Shown here one piece after another: positions 16,142 to 24,036 of a DNA stretch of 64,000 nucleotides. Under the pieces are notes generated by a model. The model was given only the letters and a program-made list of their open reading frames with translations. It was not told the DNA's origin and ran no database searches. A program made the translations under genes and the position numbers. How positions within the stretch are numbered: position 1 is the first letter of the stretch; the number at the start of each line of letters is the position of its first letter. This stretch comes from Bartonella machadoae (lineage in GTDB: Bacteria > Pseudomonadota > Alphaproteobacteria > Rhizobiales > Rhizobiaceae): contig NZ_CP087114.1 in assembly GCF_022559585.1 (NCBI RefSeq), forward strand, positions 1,529,095 to 1,593,094, read 5' to 3'.

Positions 16142-17764
16142 TCAATAAATCTTTGACTGCATTGTTGAAAAAAAGGGGGTTGAAAAAAGCGGATTTTCCT
16201 CAAAACCATCAACAGCACGAACAGGCGTATAGTCGTAAATCTCAGGGGTTTGACGGCTAGCAAAATAAGCCAAAGCACAAGCAATAGCGCTATCACCATG
16301 GCGCATAAAACCATCACTGCCTTTAAAACGATGATTATCAGGAATTTTCACAATGCCATTCACATAAGAAAGAGCTTGATGATCAGCAACAATGTCACAA
16401 TCGCGCGGCAAAACAATAGAGCCATCCCCAAAAGCTTCTAAGTAAGCAGGCATTTCTTTGCCATACCAACTTTGCGATAATTGCACTTCCTTTACACAAG
16501 CCCCATAACGTTGTGCTGCTTTTTCTGCTAAATAAGCCCCATTGCCCCGTGCATCCAAAGCGCCCCCCAACAAACGCGGCAAACCACTCACCACATAAAA
16601 TAAAATCTCTCTTTGTTGATCAAAGGGTGTATTGCGCAACTCCACCATAAACCGGACACGGCGCACCAGATCTTGCCCAATTTCTAAAACCACAATCGAG
16701 GTTGCATCGCCAGATCTGGCAAAATCAACTCCAAAAACATGTTGGCGCCGCCGATCAAGCCCAGCATGAAGGGGCTTTAAATGCCCATCACACCAGTTAA
16801 GCGCCGCAACACTTCGTTGATAATCCGATTGATTTTTAAAAGCATCCACACAAGCAAAACGCAACACCGCAATATCAGGTGCACAACAATTTTCAATCTG
16901 TAAGCGCGTTAAAGCGGCCCCTTCTTGATCTGCTGGGATAGCATCCAATTCTTGCCGCATCGCAGAAAAACGCACCCCATAAGACGCACGAATCTGCTGC
17001 TCCCATTGTTGCTCCGCCCTTGCACTCCACACCTCCCCCTTCATGGCACAAACCCGTTTAAACAAACCATTTTTAACCGCCTCAACAAAGGGGTAACAAT
17101 GCACAGAAAAAGGAACCTTCCCCGCCCTTGCCTCACGGATCAATTCATTGAAAGGGTTTAATACGCCATTATGCGTGGAAATCACACGGATCTTACCACC
17201 CCAAATCAACAAAGCATTGACCGCATCCAAAACAGCCCGCACATCTTGATGAAAAGCCGCCTCATCAACCACCACAATCCCCTGCAGCCCGCGAATATTT
17301 TCAGGGCGGCTCGAAAGCGCTTCAATACGAAAACCAGAAGCAAAACGCACACGGTAAGCAGAAATATATTTTGTCGAGCCATCCGCCTTTTGATCAGAAA
17401 ATAAAAATTCCTCCACATCGCCACTATTGCTGGTAATAGCCCTTGCAAAATTGCTCACATAGCCAATAAATTCCCGTCCCTTTTCTTTGCTATCGCCAAT
17501 GTAAAAAACATTATCACCACCCGCTTCTCGCTTAGCCGCAGCAATCAATGTATCATCTAAAGCTTCAGCAAAAGTAATGCCGGTGCGCCGCCCCTTTTCA
17601 ACCAGTTTTAACGGTGATTTATCTTCAATCCATGCCCGTTGATGTGCCATCAAAACACCATCCGCTAAAGGATCTTGCTCTTTTGGAAAAACACTTGCCT
17701 TCCAAACATCACAACCGCTTTGATGATCAGCATGTTTTTCTATAAAAGAGCACCTTTCAGCCAT
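16142..17764 (-). CDS. Terminase large subunit (Mu gp28-like)
   Basis: A 540-residue terminase ATPase-nuclease. LVEKGRRTGITFAEA (about residues 55-69) is the adenine/Walker-A-type motif of Mu gp28-like enzymes; GIVVVDEAAF is Walker B; HVFGVDFARSGDATSIVVL carries the first acidic residue of the RNase-H-like nuclease domain; a later DARGNGAYLAEKA block is typical too. It powers headful packaging and cuts host-flanked phage DNA. GGGAT lies just before the ATG, and the start overlaps the end of the DUF3486 gene by 8 bases. Confidence 0.9.
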   Translation of the reverse strand: MAERCSFIEKHADHQSGCDVWKASVFPKEQDPLADGVLMAHQRAWIEDKSPLKLVEKGRRTGITFAEALDDTLIAAAKREAGGDNVFYIGDSKEKGREFIGYVSNFARAITSNSGDVEEFLFSDQKADGSTKYISAYRVRFASGFRIEALSSRPENIRGLQGIVVVDEAAFHQDVRAVLDAVNALLIWGGKIRVISTHNGVLNPFNELIREARAGKVPFSVHCYPFVEAVKNGLFKRVCAMKGEVWSARAEQQWEQQIRASYGVRFSAMRQELDAIPADQEGAALTRLQIENCCAPDIAVLRFACVDAFKNQSDYQRSVAALNWCDGHLKPLHAGLDRRRQHVFGVDFARSGDATSIVVLEIGQDLVRRVRFMVELRNTPFDQQREILFYVVSGLPRLLGGALDARGNGAYLAEKAAQRYGACVKEVQLSQSWYGKEMPAYLEAFGDGSIVLPRDCDIVADHQALSYVNGIVKIPDNHRFKGSDGFMRHGDSAIACALAYFASRQTPEIYDYTPVRAVDGFEENPLFSTPFFSTMQSKIY

Positions 17765-18338
17765 GTTTTATCCCCAACACTTGCGCACGAATGGCCCGCG
17801 CTGTCTCCTTGGAAAGTCCCGCCGCTGCCGCTGCCGCATCAACCGCTTTGCTCGCTTGGGTCGCAAAATCTTTCTCAAGCTTTTGCCGTCTGGTGGTCGA
17901 CAAATGTTCCGCAGCCAACACACCCTTTAGTGCATTTGCCAACTCTTGTGCCGCTTTTGGTGAAAGGTTTTTCCCACTGCTTAATGTAGAAAAAATAAGC
18001 TCTTTAATCGCCGCTGCCGTCAACAGCGTAATATTGTCACAAGCTTTAGCATCAAAGCGCTGTGAAAGGCTTGCCGCTATTTCCCTTGTCTGTTCTAGGC
18101 GCCGTGACATCACAGCCAAACGCAAAGAATAACGATTAAAACTGGAAAAAGAAGGAATCGAAAAACTTAATCCCGTTTCCTTTTGCAAAGCCTTTAAAGC
18201 CGCTTTAAAATCACTATAAATAGCCATTTGTGTTTTCTCACGCCCATTTAAAGCCTCAGCAGCCGCAGCAATAATCTGATCACAAGCTTGCGGCAATAAA
18301 TCAATCGCCGTTAAGCGTCCACGCCCGACCTTGCGCAT
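17757..18338 (-). CDS. DUF3486 protein (Mu gp27-like, terminase small subunit candidate)
   Basis: A 193-residue, strongly helical protein with the DUF3486 opening MRKVGRGRLTAIDLLP followed by ALNGREKTQMAIYSDF.AAL. The C-terminal half is Ala/Lys-rich and coiled-coil-prone. In Mu-like phages this gene directly precedes the large terminase and is thought to be its small, DNA-recognising partner (family knowledge). It overlaps both neighbours (38 bases with the gene before, 8 with the one after). Confidence 0.85.
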   Translation of the reverse strand: MRKVGRGRLTAIDLLPQACDQIIAAAAEALNGREKTQMAIYSDFKAALKALQKETGLSFSIPSFSSFNRYSLRLAVMSRRLEQTREIAASLSQRFDAKACDNITLLTAAAIKELIFSTLSSGKNLSPKAAQELANALKGVLAAEHLSTTRRQKLEKDFATQASKAVDAAAAAAGLSKETARAIRAQVLGIKHG

Positions 18339-18657
18339 CCTTCACCTCATATTTTATTGATGTGCGTTTGGGTCGTTTAATCCCTTCAATAGGAAAACTC
18401 CGGTCTAAATGACGCGCCCCCCGTTCTGTTAACGCCGCAAGCAAAACCGAACCCACCTGTTTTAATGTGACAGCACCCTGATCTTCCATCCATGCCAATT
18501 CATTATGCACAAAATCCCGATCGCGTCTGATACCATAGCTGTATAAAAGCCTCTCAATCATCGCACTCGACAAAGTCTCACTGCGCTCACAAAAAAGCCC
18601 TTTTAAAATAATCAACCGCGCTTCTTCACGGATGATCTTATCCATATCTGCTTTCAT
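18301..18657 (-). CDS. Winged-helix-like phage protein (VpaChn25_0724-type, Mu gp26 position)
   Basis: A 118-residue protein beginning MKADMDKIIREEARLIIL. The central part (LLYSYGIRRDRDFVHNELAWMEDQGAVTL) looks like a winged-helix fold, and the tail is basic. Proteins of this kind, often named VpaChn25_0724 family, occupy the gp26 position in Mu-like phages between DUF2730 and DUF3486. Function is unknown; a DNA-binding role in packaging is a guess. The ATG overlaps the upstream TGA (ATGA). Confidence 0.6.
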   Translation of the reverse strand: MKADMDKIIREEARLIILKGLFCERSETLSSAMIERLLYSYGIRRDRDFVHNELAWMEDQGAVTLKQVGSVLLAALTERGARHLDRSFPIEGIKRPKRTSIKYEVKDAQGRAWTLNGD

Positions 18658-18968
18658 TTTTTGGCATTCTCCAGTAAAAACTCTTGCAAACGCTCTCCAA
18701 TCGCCGCCACCGGTTGCAACTGTGCAGAAAGTGTATTGAGACGCCCATTCAACCGTTCCATATTCACTTCCAATCGTTGCAGTCCGTCACGATCAGGCAA
18801 AAAATCCATCTCCGTTTCTAACTTTTGCACACGCTCCTTAAGCAGTACGAGATCTTTCAACATTTCTCGCGCACCAGAAGAAAAATAGGCTTTCAAAACA
18901 CCACAAATTGCGACAATCGACAGCAGTAAAGACAACCAGCCATTGGCAACACTAATATCCAAATTCAC
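18654..18968 (-). CDS. DUF2730 membrane protein (Mu gp25-like)
   Basis: A 104-residue protein with one N-terminal membrane segment (WLSLLLSIVAICGVLKAYF) followed by a coiled coil (LVLLKERVQKLETEMDFL ... QRLEVNMERLNGRLNTL). This is the DUF2730 layout. It starts at GTG, preceded by GGAGGGGGA, and that GTG overlaps the stop of the Rz1-like gene. Its role in Mu-like phages is unknown; position just after the spanins could mean a lysis or packaging accessory. Confidence 0.75.
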   Translation of the reverse strand: MNLDISVANGWLSLLLSIVAICGVLKAYFSSGAREMLKDLVLLKERVQKLETEMDFLPDRDGLQRLEVNMERLNGRLNTLSAQLQPVAAIGERLQEFLLENAKK

Positions 18969-19249
18969 TTCAATTCCCCCTCCCTCTTGGCTAAAACCGC
19001 TCTCACAGCAGCAGCACGACGCTGTTCACAGATCAATAAAGCCGCACGGTCACGCCCCCAATAATGCACCACTTCTCGTGTGTTCAAAGCACGCTCTGGA
19101 AGAAAAAGCGGGCGAGAACACGCAACTTGGGCTAAAGGCGGCAATGTAACCGATAAAAACCGATAAGAAAGATTATCCACCGGCTTGCTTGTTGAGCAAC
19201 CGCACACGTTCAAGCTCAATACCACAGCCAGTAACCGGCAAAGTCCCAT
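18965..19249 (-). CDS. Outer-membrane spanin lipoprotein (Rz1-like)
   Basis: A 94-residue protein that starts (GGAGG 6 bases before ATG) inside the Rz-like gene in another frame. It begins MGLCRLLAVVLSLNVCGCS, a signal peptide ending in a lipobox-like V-C-G-C. The mature part has a PLPPLAQV-like Pro patch (LSVTLPPLAQVACSRPLFLP) and a basic, helical C-terminus. A small lipoprotein nested in the Rz gene is the classic two-component spanin architecture. It would be anchored in the outer membrane and meet Rz in the periplasm to fuse the membranes during lysis. An in-frame ATG at 19291 exists but has no such site. Confidence 0.75.
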   Translation of the reverse strand: MGLCRLLAVVLSLNVCGCSTSKPVDNLSYRFLSVTLPPLAQVACSRPLFLPERALNTREVVHYWGRDRAALLICEQRRAAAVRAVLAKREGELK

Positions 19250-19511
19250 TTGCTGCCTCCATTTTTGTAAGCTTTTGTTCCAAAGCTGCAATCATCCTTT
19301 GCGCACGACTTTCAGCAACATCTGCTGCTTGCCTTTGCCGCTCTTTCTCAAGCTGTGCGCGTGCCGAAATCTTGGCAATTTCCAATTGCCAATACAAATC
19401 ACGCGCTTTTACCGCTTTGAAAACTTGCGCTTTCATAAAGCCAAATTCCACCAACAGCACACTTGCCAAAAAAAACATCCCAAAAGACAATTTTGAAAGA
19501 GGGCTAAACAT
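19173..19511 (-). CDS. Inner-membrane spanin (Rz-like)
   Basis: A 112-residue protein with one N-terminal membrane helix (FGMFFLASVLLVEFGFM) and a long periplasmic helix rich in Lys, Glu, Gln and Ala (ARAQLEKERQRQAADVAESRAQ) predicted to form a coiled coil. This is the Rz topology. I start at 19511 where GGGGGA precedes ATG; the longer frame to 19622 overlaps the previous gene. The last 77 bases also encode the start of the Rz1-like lipoprotein. Confidence 0.75.
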   Translation of the reverse strand: MFSPLSKLSFGMFFLASVLLVEFGFMKAQVFKAVKARDLYWQLEIAKISARAQLEKERQRQAADVAESRAQRMIAALEQKLTKMEAANGTLPVTGCGIELERVRLLNKQAGG

Positions 19512-19791
19512 TGCGTTTATCCCCCAATTGCATGGACATAATCCTCTTTTGTTTTTGGCTCTTGCCCCTGTTATCATGCTTCCTATTGGAAAAATCCAAT
19601 GAACCAAAGCCGCGGTGCACACCTAAATTGCCAACGATAATCGCCACCATTGAGGGAATAGAAATGCCCGCCAAATCAACAATGCGCTCCACACCTAATA
19701 AACCACCAAAAACAAGCAAAAAAACAACCCCCCAAGCAAACCAAAAAGACCACCATAAATAGAGCCTCGAACCACGATAAGATGGCTTCAT
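19504..19791 (-). CDS. Small membrane protein, holin candidate
   Basis: A 95-residue protein with two predicted membrane segments (LWWSFWFAWGVVFLLVFGGLL and IPSMVAIIVGNLGVHRGF) and a basic C-terminus (RKHDNRGKSQKQKRI). It sits between endolysin and spanins, where a holin is expected, and it has the usual size. ATG at 19791 overlaps the endolysin TGA, with GAGG 7 bases upstream. I do not recognise a specific holin family, so holin function is inferred from position and topology. Confidence 0.6.
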   Translation of the reverse strand: MKPSYRGSRLYLWWSFWFAWGVVFLLVFGGLLGVERIVDLAGISIPSMVAIIVGNLGVHRGFGSLDFSNRKHDNRGKSQKQKRIMSMQLGDKRNV

Positions 19792-20384
19792 AGCTTCGCC
19801 TCGCAAAAAAGCCCCAAAAGCTTTTTAGCGCGATTCAAATAGGTCAAGCGTTGCACAAGCCCGTTCTTTCCTCCATTAATCGCCTTGGTGATCCTGAGAC
19901 AATCATCTTGATCTGCTAACCTATTCAAACCTTTCATCTGCCAAAACCAAATGGCCGACCAAAGCGCTGCTGGAAACCTTTCCACCATTTCTGGAAAAGC
20001 TTCATAATCAACAGCCTGTTCATTGACCGAACACCAAAACTGCGTAAAACGTTGATAATTCTTGCGCCCTGTTAATTGGATCAAACCGCGCCCCTTAAAG
20101 CGCACTCCATCCCCTGGCTTAACATTGCCTAAATCTTTGCGCCCCTCATAAGCACGCCCAGAAGCATATTCACACACCGTAAAAAAACCATCACTTTCAT
20201 GCGCACATTGGCTTAGAAAATGCGCAATACGCAAGGGTGTTGTCAGTGCAGCATAAGACAAAGCTTCAGGCAATGCCCGTGCCATTTCCACAATAATAAA
20301 ATCTTGGCGCGCATGATGCGCCAATCGAGGGGCAAGCTTATGAAGAAAAGAACTGTCTATCGAAACCATAACAAAACACCGCAT
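19788..20384 (-). CDS. GH19-type endolysin (chitinase-class lysozyme)
   Basis: A 198-residue glycoside hydrolase family 19 endolysin. Visible marks: RIAHFLSQCAHESDGFFTVCE with the catalytic-type Glu (residue about 64), YEGRKDLGN, GDGVRFKGRGLIQLTGRKNY, and late ITKAINGGKNGL. It has no obvious signal peptide, so it needs the holin for release to cleave peptidoglycan. It is the first gene after late dyad copy 3. Start is uncertain: ATG at 20384 or the one at 20369, neither with a strong ribosome site. Confidence 0.85.
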   Translation of the reverse strand: MRCFVMVSIDSSFLHKLAPRLAHHARQDFIIVEMARALPEALSYAALTTPLRIAHFLSQCAHESDGFFTVCEYASGRAYEGRKDLGNVKPGDGVRFKGRGLIQLTGRKNYQRFTQFWCSVNEQAVDYEAFPEMVERFPAALWSAIWFWQMKGLNRLADQDDCLRITKAINGGKNGLVQRLTYLNRAKKLLGLFCEAKL

Positions 20385-20431
20385 GCATAAAATTCATGCG
20401 CAGTTTATTGGATTTCTAATCGCAAAAATAA

Positions 20432-20448
20432 GTCTGACACTGTCAGTC
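20432..20448 (-). promoter_or_regulatory. Late-operon dyad, copy 3 (upstream of endolysin)
   Basis: GTCTGACA-C-TGTCAGTC, identical to copy 2 in the 17-base core. It lies between the Mor/C-like gene and the endolysin, with TTAT following on the transcribed strand. It should start the lysis/packaging/head operon. That the regulator gene ends 20 bases before the site is the expected arrangement for a middle-to-late switch in Mu-like phages. Confidence 0.7.
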
Positions 20449-20467
20449 AAACAATTTCAAGACTCAA

Positions 20468-20866
20468 TTAAAGTTCTGGAAATAAGAGATCTTGGGGTTC
20501 TTGCAAAGAAATTTTCTTCTTCAAGCGATAAGCTGTACGCACATGCATACCAGAAACAGCAGCCGCAGCATCGGCAGACCAGCCTTTTTGCAAGGCTTCT
20601 ATCATTTTTTGCCGCCGTTCAGCATCTTTGCCAAGGGGGATCAGAAGGCGCACACCAGAACCATTAAAACAAAAATGCTTGATCAGTTGCTCTGTTTCTT
20701 CAAGCCCTACAATTTCAACCAACCAATCAGCATTTTCAAGGCGTCCAGGAAGATAAACCTGTCGCCCACCAAAAGCCCGCATCATATTCCATGCCGCCTC
20801 ATTGCCAGCAACAGCGGCTATTTCACGCAATAATGCAGGAAAATCGCTATAAGCTTCCTCTTGCAC
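20468..20866 (-). CDS. Mor/C-family late transcription activator
   Basis: A 132-residue protein of the Mor/C family of Mu activators (Mu Mor 129, C 140 residues). N-terminal dimer region: FPALLREIAAVAGNEAAW, a GGRQVYLPGRL beta-strand motif, and a C-terminal helix-turn-helix in ERRQKMIEALQKG and HVRTAYRLKKK. The start is GTG with GGGGGA 9 bases upstream, right after the GemA stop. Mor/C proteins bind dyads next to weak -10 boxes and recruit RNA polymerase. Three such dyads are found here, so this single gene probably does both Mor and C work (inference). Confidence 0.85.
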   Translation of the reverse strand: MQEEAYSDFPALLREIAAVAGNEAAWNMMRAFGGRQVYLPGRLENADWLVEIVGLEETEQLIKHFCFNGSGVRLLIPLGKDAERRQKMIEALQKGWSADAAAAVSGMHVRTAYRLKKKISLQEPQDLLFPEL

Positions 20867-20872
20867 GCTCGC

Positions 20873-21505
20873 TTATCCCCCATAATCTTTCCTCCCGCGA
20901 ATTTTCCGCCCCCAAACATTCATCACTTGCCTCAAAGCAAAAACATCCATCTCGTCCAACCCCTTACCACTCACAGCCATAACACCTTGATGAAAAGCCT
21001 CAAGGTCAAAGGACCCACGGGGATGCAAACGCTTCCATTGGGCACGCAAAATCAAATATCCCAGTAGTTTTTGCCCCAGTCGTTTCTGTAAAGAATCTTG
21101 AATCTTTTTCCCTTTCCAGTCAACCCCGCCCTCACGCTGCAACCAATTTTTTAACGCCTCAATAGCTTTGGCCGCATCATCTCCATCCCGTAAAAAACGA
21201 ATATGATCAATCCCCGTTTGCCGTTTGACAAAGGCAAGCAATGCCTTATCTGAACGATCACGGATAATGCCAAGATTCCATCCCGCAATCCATAAAGCCT
21301 GAAGCTTTTTAGCATATTTGCCCTCTAACCGTTTTCTATCTTCCTGAAAACCGCACGCTTTCATCTCATCAACAACAAGACGCTGTTCTAAAACAGTTAA
21401 ATCTTTTGCCGATTGCTTGCCTGTTAAGCGAAAAAGCAGGGCGCGATAGGTCTCATCATCAAGACCTAACGCACGTTTGCCCATATGAAGAACAGCCAAA
21501 GACAT
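20873..21505 (-). CDS. GemA-like regulatory protein (Mu gp16)
   Basis: A 210-residue GemA family protein with the opening VLHMGKRALGLDDETYRALLFRLTGKQSAKDLT, the diagnostic region. GemA of Mu changes host gene expression and DNA topology during early growth; its effect here is unknown. GAGGAGG precedes the ATG. It is cotranscribed with the DUF3164 gene (12 bases apart) and ends 6 bases before the Mor/C-like gene. Confidence 0.85.
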   Translation of the reverse strand: MSLAVLHMGKRALGLDDETYRALLFRLTGKQSAKDLTVLEQRLVVDEMKACGFQEDRKRLEGKYAKKLQALWIAGWNLGIIRDRSDKALLAFVKRQTGIDHIRFLRDGDDAAKAIEALKNWLQREGGVDWKGKKIQDSLQKRLGQKLLGYLILRAQWKRLHPRGSFDLEAFHQGVMAVSGKGLDEMDVFALRQVMNVWGRKIRGRKDYGG

Positions 21506-21517
21506 GGGACCGCCTCC

Positions 21518-22141
21518 TCACGTCTTTGCCAAATCAATCGTGACAGGATGCCAAGGATGCTCCAAACTCTCCCGTTCATAAAAACGCACATATTCCTTAC
21601 TGGTCGTCACACGGATTGCTTCACGAATCGCACGCATAGCTTCCTGCCAGCGAGGATCATCAATATCCAAACGCAACAACATAAAGATTTCACCACGATT
21701 AACTTTCCCTTCTTTATCGGTATTAAAAGCACGCGTAATAATAGCGCGGATTTCAGGACGCGCATCCGCAGACCACTCATTTAAACATTCATCAAGAAGG
21801 CTTTTGGCTATTTGCAATTGCGGACCAAAATCAAAGCTCTCTTGCACTTGCACCCGAATGCGTTGCAAACCATCAAAACTCTGGTAAGTACAATTGCCCT
21901 TTTTGCCGCGCCGCTCCACACCATATTCTTGCGCAAGCAAACTATCAAAGGCACTCAAATCCGCAATCGTATGATTGTTAAAACGCGCAACCCTTGCCGA
22001 TAATTCTTTGGCAAAGCCCATAATTTTACGCACCGTTTCATCTTCTAATAAATCCGCAGGACGGATCAGATTGACCGGCACCAAAGCCCCTTTCGCATCC
22101 TTCATATAATGCGTGCCTTCAAGCTCAATTCGTTGATTCAT
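21518..22141 (-). CDS. DUF3164 phage protein
   Basis: A 207-residue DUF3164 protein. Family marks are YMKDAKGALVPVNLIRP near the start, VRVQVQESFDFGPQLQIAK in the middle and IMTRAF-like ARPEIRAIITRAFNTDKEGKVNRG, the region often quoted for DUF3164. Start at 22141 is preceded by AAGGAGGA 8 bases upstream; the frame continues to 22192 inside the next gene without such a site. Widespread in the early region of transposable phages; no known biochemical role. Confidence 0.8.
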   Translation of the reverse strand: MNQRIELEGTHYMKDAKGALVPVNLIRPADLLEDETVRKIMGFAKELSARVARFNNHTIADLSAFDSLLAQEYGVERRGKKGNCTYQSFDGLQRIRVQVQESFDFGPQLQIAKSLLDECLNEWSADARPEIRAIITRAFNTDKEGKVNRGEIFMLLRLDIDDPRWQEAMRAIREAIRVTTSKEYVRFYERESLEHPWHPVTIDLAKT

Positions 22142-22403
22142 CACAAAAATCCTCCTTGTTTTTTTGCAAACGGCGAAACGGTATAACTTCACATGACTGC
22201 GGCTGGTACCCCGCCTTTATTTGCCAACGATACCGACAAAGTTCATGACCCAAAATGTGGTTATAGCGCGCTAAACGGCGCAAATAATCGTTCAATTCTC
22301 GAACATCTTTCGCACTCAAAAAAATGCCTTCCAACTCATGCTTTAACAAAGCAGAACGCATGGCAACCAAACATTCGCCGACCATATAGGGATTGCGTTT
22401 CAT
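22125..22403 (-). CDS. Hypothetical early phage protein
   Basis: A 92-residue protein starting MKRNPYMVGECLVAM, helical, with a DVRELNDYLRRLARYN stretch. GGAGGAGG lies 6 bases before the ATG and the ATG overlaps the TGA of the preceding gene; its 3' end overlaps the next gene by 17 bases. No family recognised. The overlaps make it a real member of the early operon. Confidence 0.65.
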   Translation of the reverse strand: MKRNPYMVGECLVAMRSALLKHELEGIFLSAKDVRELNDYLRRLARYNHILGHELCRYRWQIKAGYQPQSCEVIPFRRLQKNKEDFCDESTN

Positions 22404-22702
22404 GACTTGCCTCCTCCAAAATCTATAGGAATAACTGTACCTGTCTTACCAATTGTTTTTGTCTCATCTCCTGCCTCATCCCTCTTTGAAGAAGGATTTT
22501 GGCAACGGGCAAAAGAGTCCACCACTTGGTTTTCTAAAACCGCTTCTGCTTCGCTTAGACGGTGAATACTCAATTCCAATTCAAGCGATAACGCCAAATC
22601 AACACACAGTTTAATCTGGTCGCCAATCTCAAAACCACGTTGATAATCGTCATAAAGACCAACAAGCGTATTGGATAATTCTTTATCGCATAAAGGGATC
22701 AT
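22400..22702 (-). CDS. Hypothetical early phage protein, acidic
   Basis: A 100-residue acidic protein (MIPLCDKELSNTLVGLYDD) with a helical LALSLELELSIHRLSEAEAVLENQ region. GGAGGAATT precedes the ATG, which overlaps the stop of the B-like gene. I do not recognise it. It may be an accessory of replication or transposition, judged only from its place next to the B-like gene. Confidence 0.6.
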   Translation of the reverse strand: MIPLCDKELSNTLVGLYDDYQRGFEIGDQIKLCVDLALSLELELSIHRLSEAEAVLENQVVDSFARCQNPSSKRDEAGDETKTIGKTGTVIPIDFGGGKS

Positions 22703-23727
22703 GCCAATTCCTCCACATCACGGTTTTTCCAAGCCGCTTTGACATGTTTAAGCGTGACCTCACACCCATCACCAAGGGCTGCCATGCGTGCCAGCATCAT
22801 GGTTTTGTCAATTTGCCGCAAAGCGCCAGCCTTTAAACCAATCCCTGTCAGAAACTTAATCGCCCCAGCATCTTCAATCCCCCAATCATGGATACGAGCG
22901 GCAATATCTTCACTATAGGGCTTACGGCGCTTCAAATGCATCGCCAAACGGCTTTTAATTTGCGCATAAGAAGGACCATTTTGACGGTGAACCAAACGTC
23001 CAGAAATCTCATCATTGCCAACCAAAGCCAAACCCGTGCCATTGACATCAACAAAATGGCGCAATTGATTAATCGCCTCATCCGTTAAATTTTGCGCCTC
23101 ATCAACAATCAATAACGTCCCACCACCTACCCGCTCTAACCTCTTGCCAATAGCGCGTGTTAAGCGGGTGGGATTATATTCCACCACTTCCAATTCTGCT
23201 GCCATATCATTCAAAATACCATGAACACTGCGCGTATGCGGGCTTGCTGTCACCAAATAAACATGCGGGCGCGTCGCACGGTAATGGCGGCATGTTTCCG
23301 TCTTACCATTGCCCGCATCAAGCGTAATCATCACCATATCGCCCGTGCTTTGTGCCAATGTTAAAGTGTCAATGATTTCCTGCGCAATACGATTCCTCTG
23401 AAAAGCCGGCTTTTCAGGAATACGCTCCAAAAGTTCATCCACCTCCTTTAAAGCCTCCACCCACTGTTGAACTTTTGTATTCTGCTTACCCAATTGCCCC
23501 GCATAACTGCCCGCATACCATTGCGAAAATGTTCCATCCGGCATGCCAATGCGCCGCGCAACTTCCGCCTTCGTCCAATCATGCATTTTTGCGATAGCTC
23601 TCACCGAATCCACAAGTGCATTCCATAAGGCAATATCATCACTGTTGCGGTTTGCTGCTGTTTCGGGCTGGATTTTTGGTCGCGCCCAAGGATTTTTCTC
23701 AACTGTTGCATTGATCGCGTATTTCAT
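22699..23727 (-). CDS. Transposition ATPase (MuB-like AAA+ protein)
   Basis: A 342-residue protein with an N-terminal helix-turn-helix (WTKAEVARRIGMPDGTFSQWYAG) and an AAA+ ATPase: Walker A DAGNGKTET near residue 138 and Walker B TLLIVDEAQNL near 207, then a sensor VGNDEISGR. This is the MuB/TniB-type target-selecting ATPase that activates the transposase and gives target immunity. GAGGGG precedes the ATG. It is separated from the transposase stop by a 309-bp gap that holds a hairpin and motif copies. Confidence 0.9.
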   Translation of the reverse strand: MKYAINATVEKNPWARPKIQPETAANRNSDDIALWNALVDSVRAIAKMHDWTKAEVARRIGMPDGTFSQWYAGSYAGQLGKQNTKVQQWVEALKEVDELLERIPEKPAFQRNRIAQEIIDTLTLAQSTGDMVMITLDAGNGKTETCRHYRATRPHVYLVTASPHTRSVHGILNDMAAELEVVEYNPTRLTRAIGKRLERVGGGTLLIVDEAQNLTDEAINQLRHFVDVNGTGLALVGNDEISGRLVHRQNGPSYAQIKSRLAMHLKRRKPYSEDIAARIHDWGIEDAGAIKFLTGIGLKAGALRQIDKTMMLARMAALGDGCEVTLKHVKAAWKNRDVEELA

Positions 23728-24036
23728 CTATAATCCCCTCTTGTATTGATTTTAGACTATTGAATGGGTAGGGTTGCAAACCTACCCATTTTGTTTAACC
23801 TAAAGCCGTACGCGATACTCAACCGGCTCCCGACAATCTCCCCCCTGCACCTTTTCACTCAAAAGGGAAACTTAAATCACTCCATACTCCTCACCCAATC
23901 AGGCAAAGACGCATAAAAATTGGATTGTATTGATTTAGAAATTGAAATGGATAAGACTTCTCCCCCCTTTCTCTGTTCATTCTTCAACCCCGCACATGGA
24001 CCTCAACCAGTCCCCTAAAATCCCCCTCTCCTTTTC
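23728..24036. other. Gap between transposase and B-like genes (hairpin plus two motif copies)
   Basis: This 309-bp gap holds a perfect hairpin, AATGGGTAGG (23763-23772) pairing with CCTACCCATT (23781-23790), and two copies of a TATTGAT...ATTGA motif (23743-23763 and 23927-23945) that recurs at 28010-28030. No gene is evident. The gap is large for this tightly packed operon, so regulation or termination between the A and B genes is plausible. Confidence 0.6.

Noticed and set aside
16129-16317. N-terminal extension of the portal frame, looking like a membrane segment
   Set aside because: It overlaps the coding end of the terminase gene; a proper ribosome site and the family-type start are at 16128.
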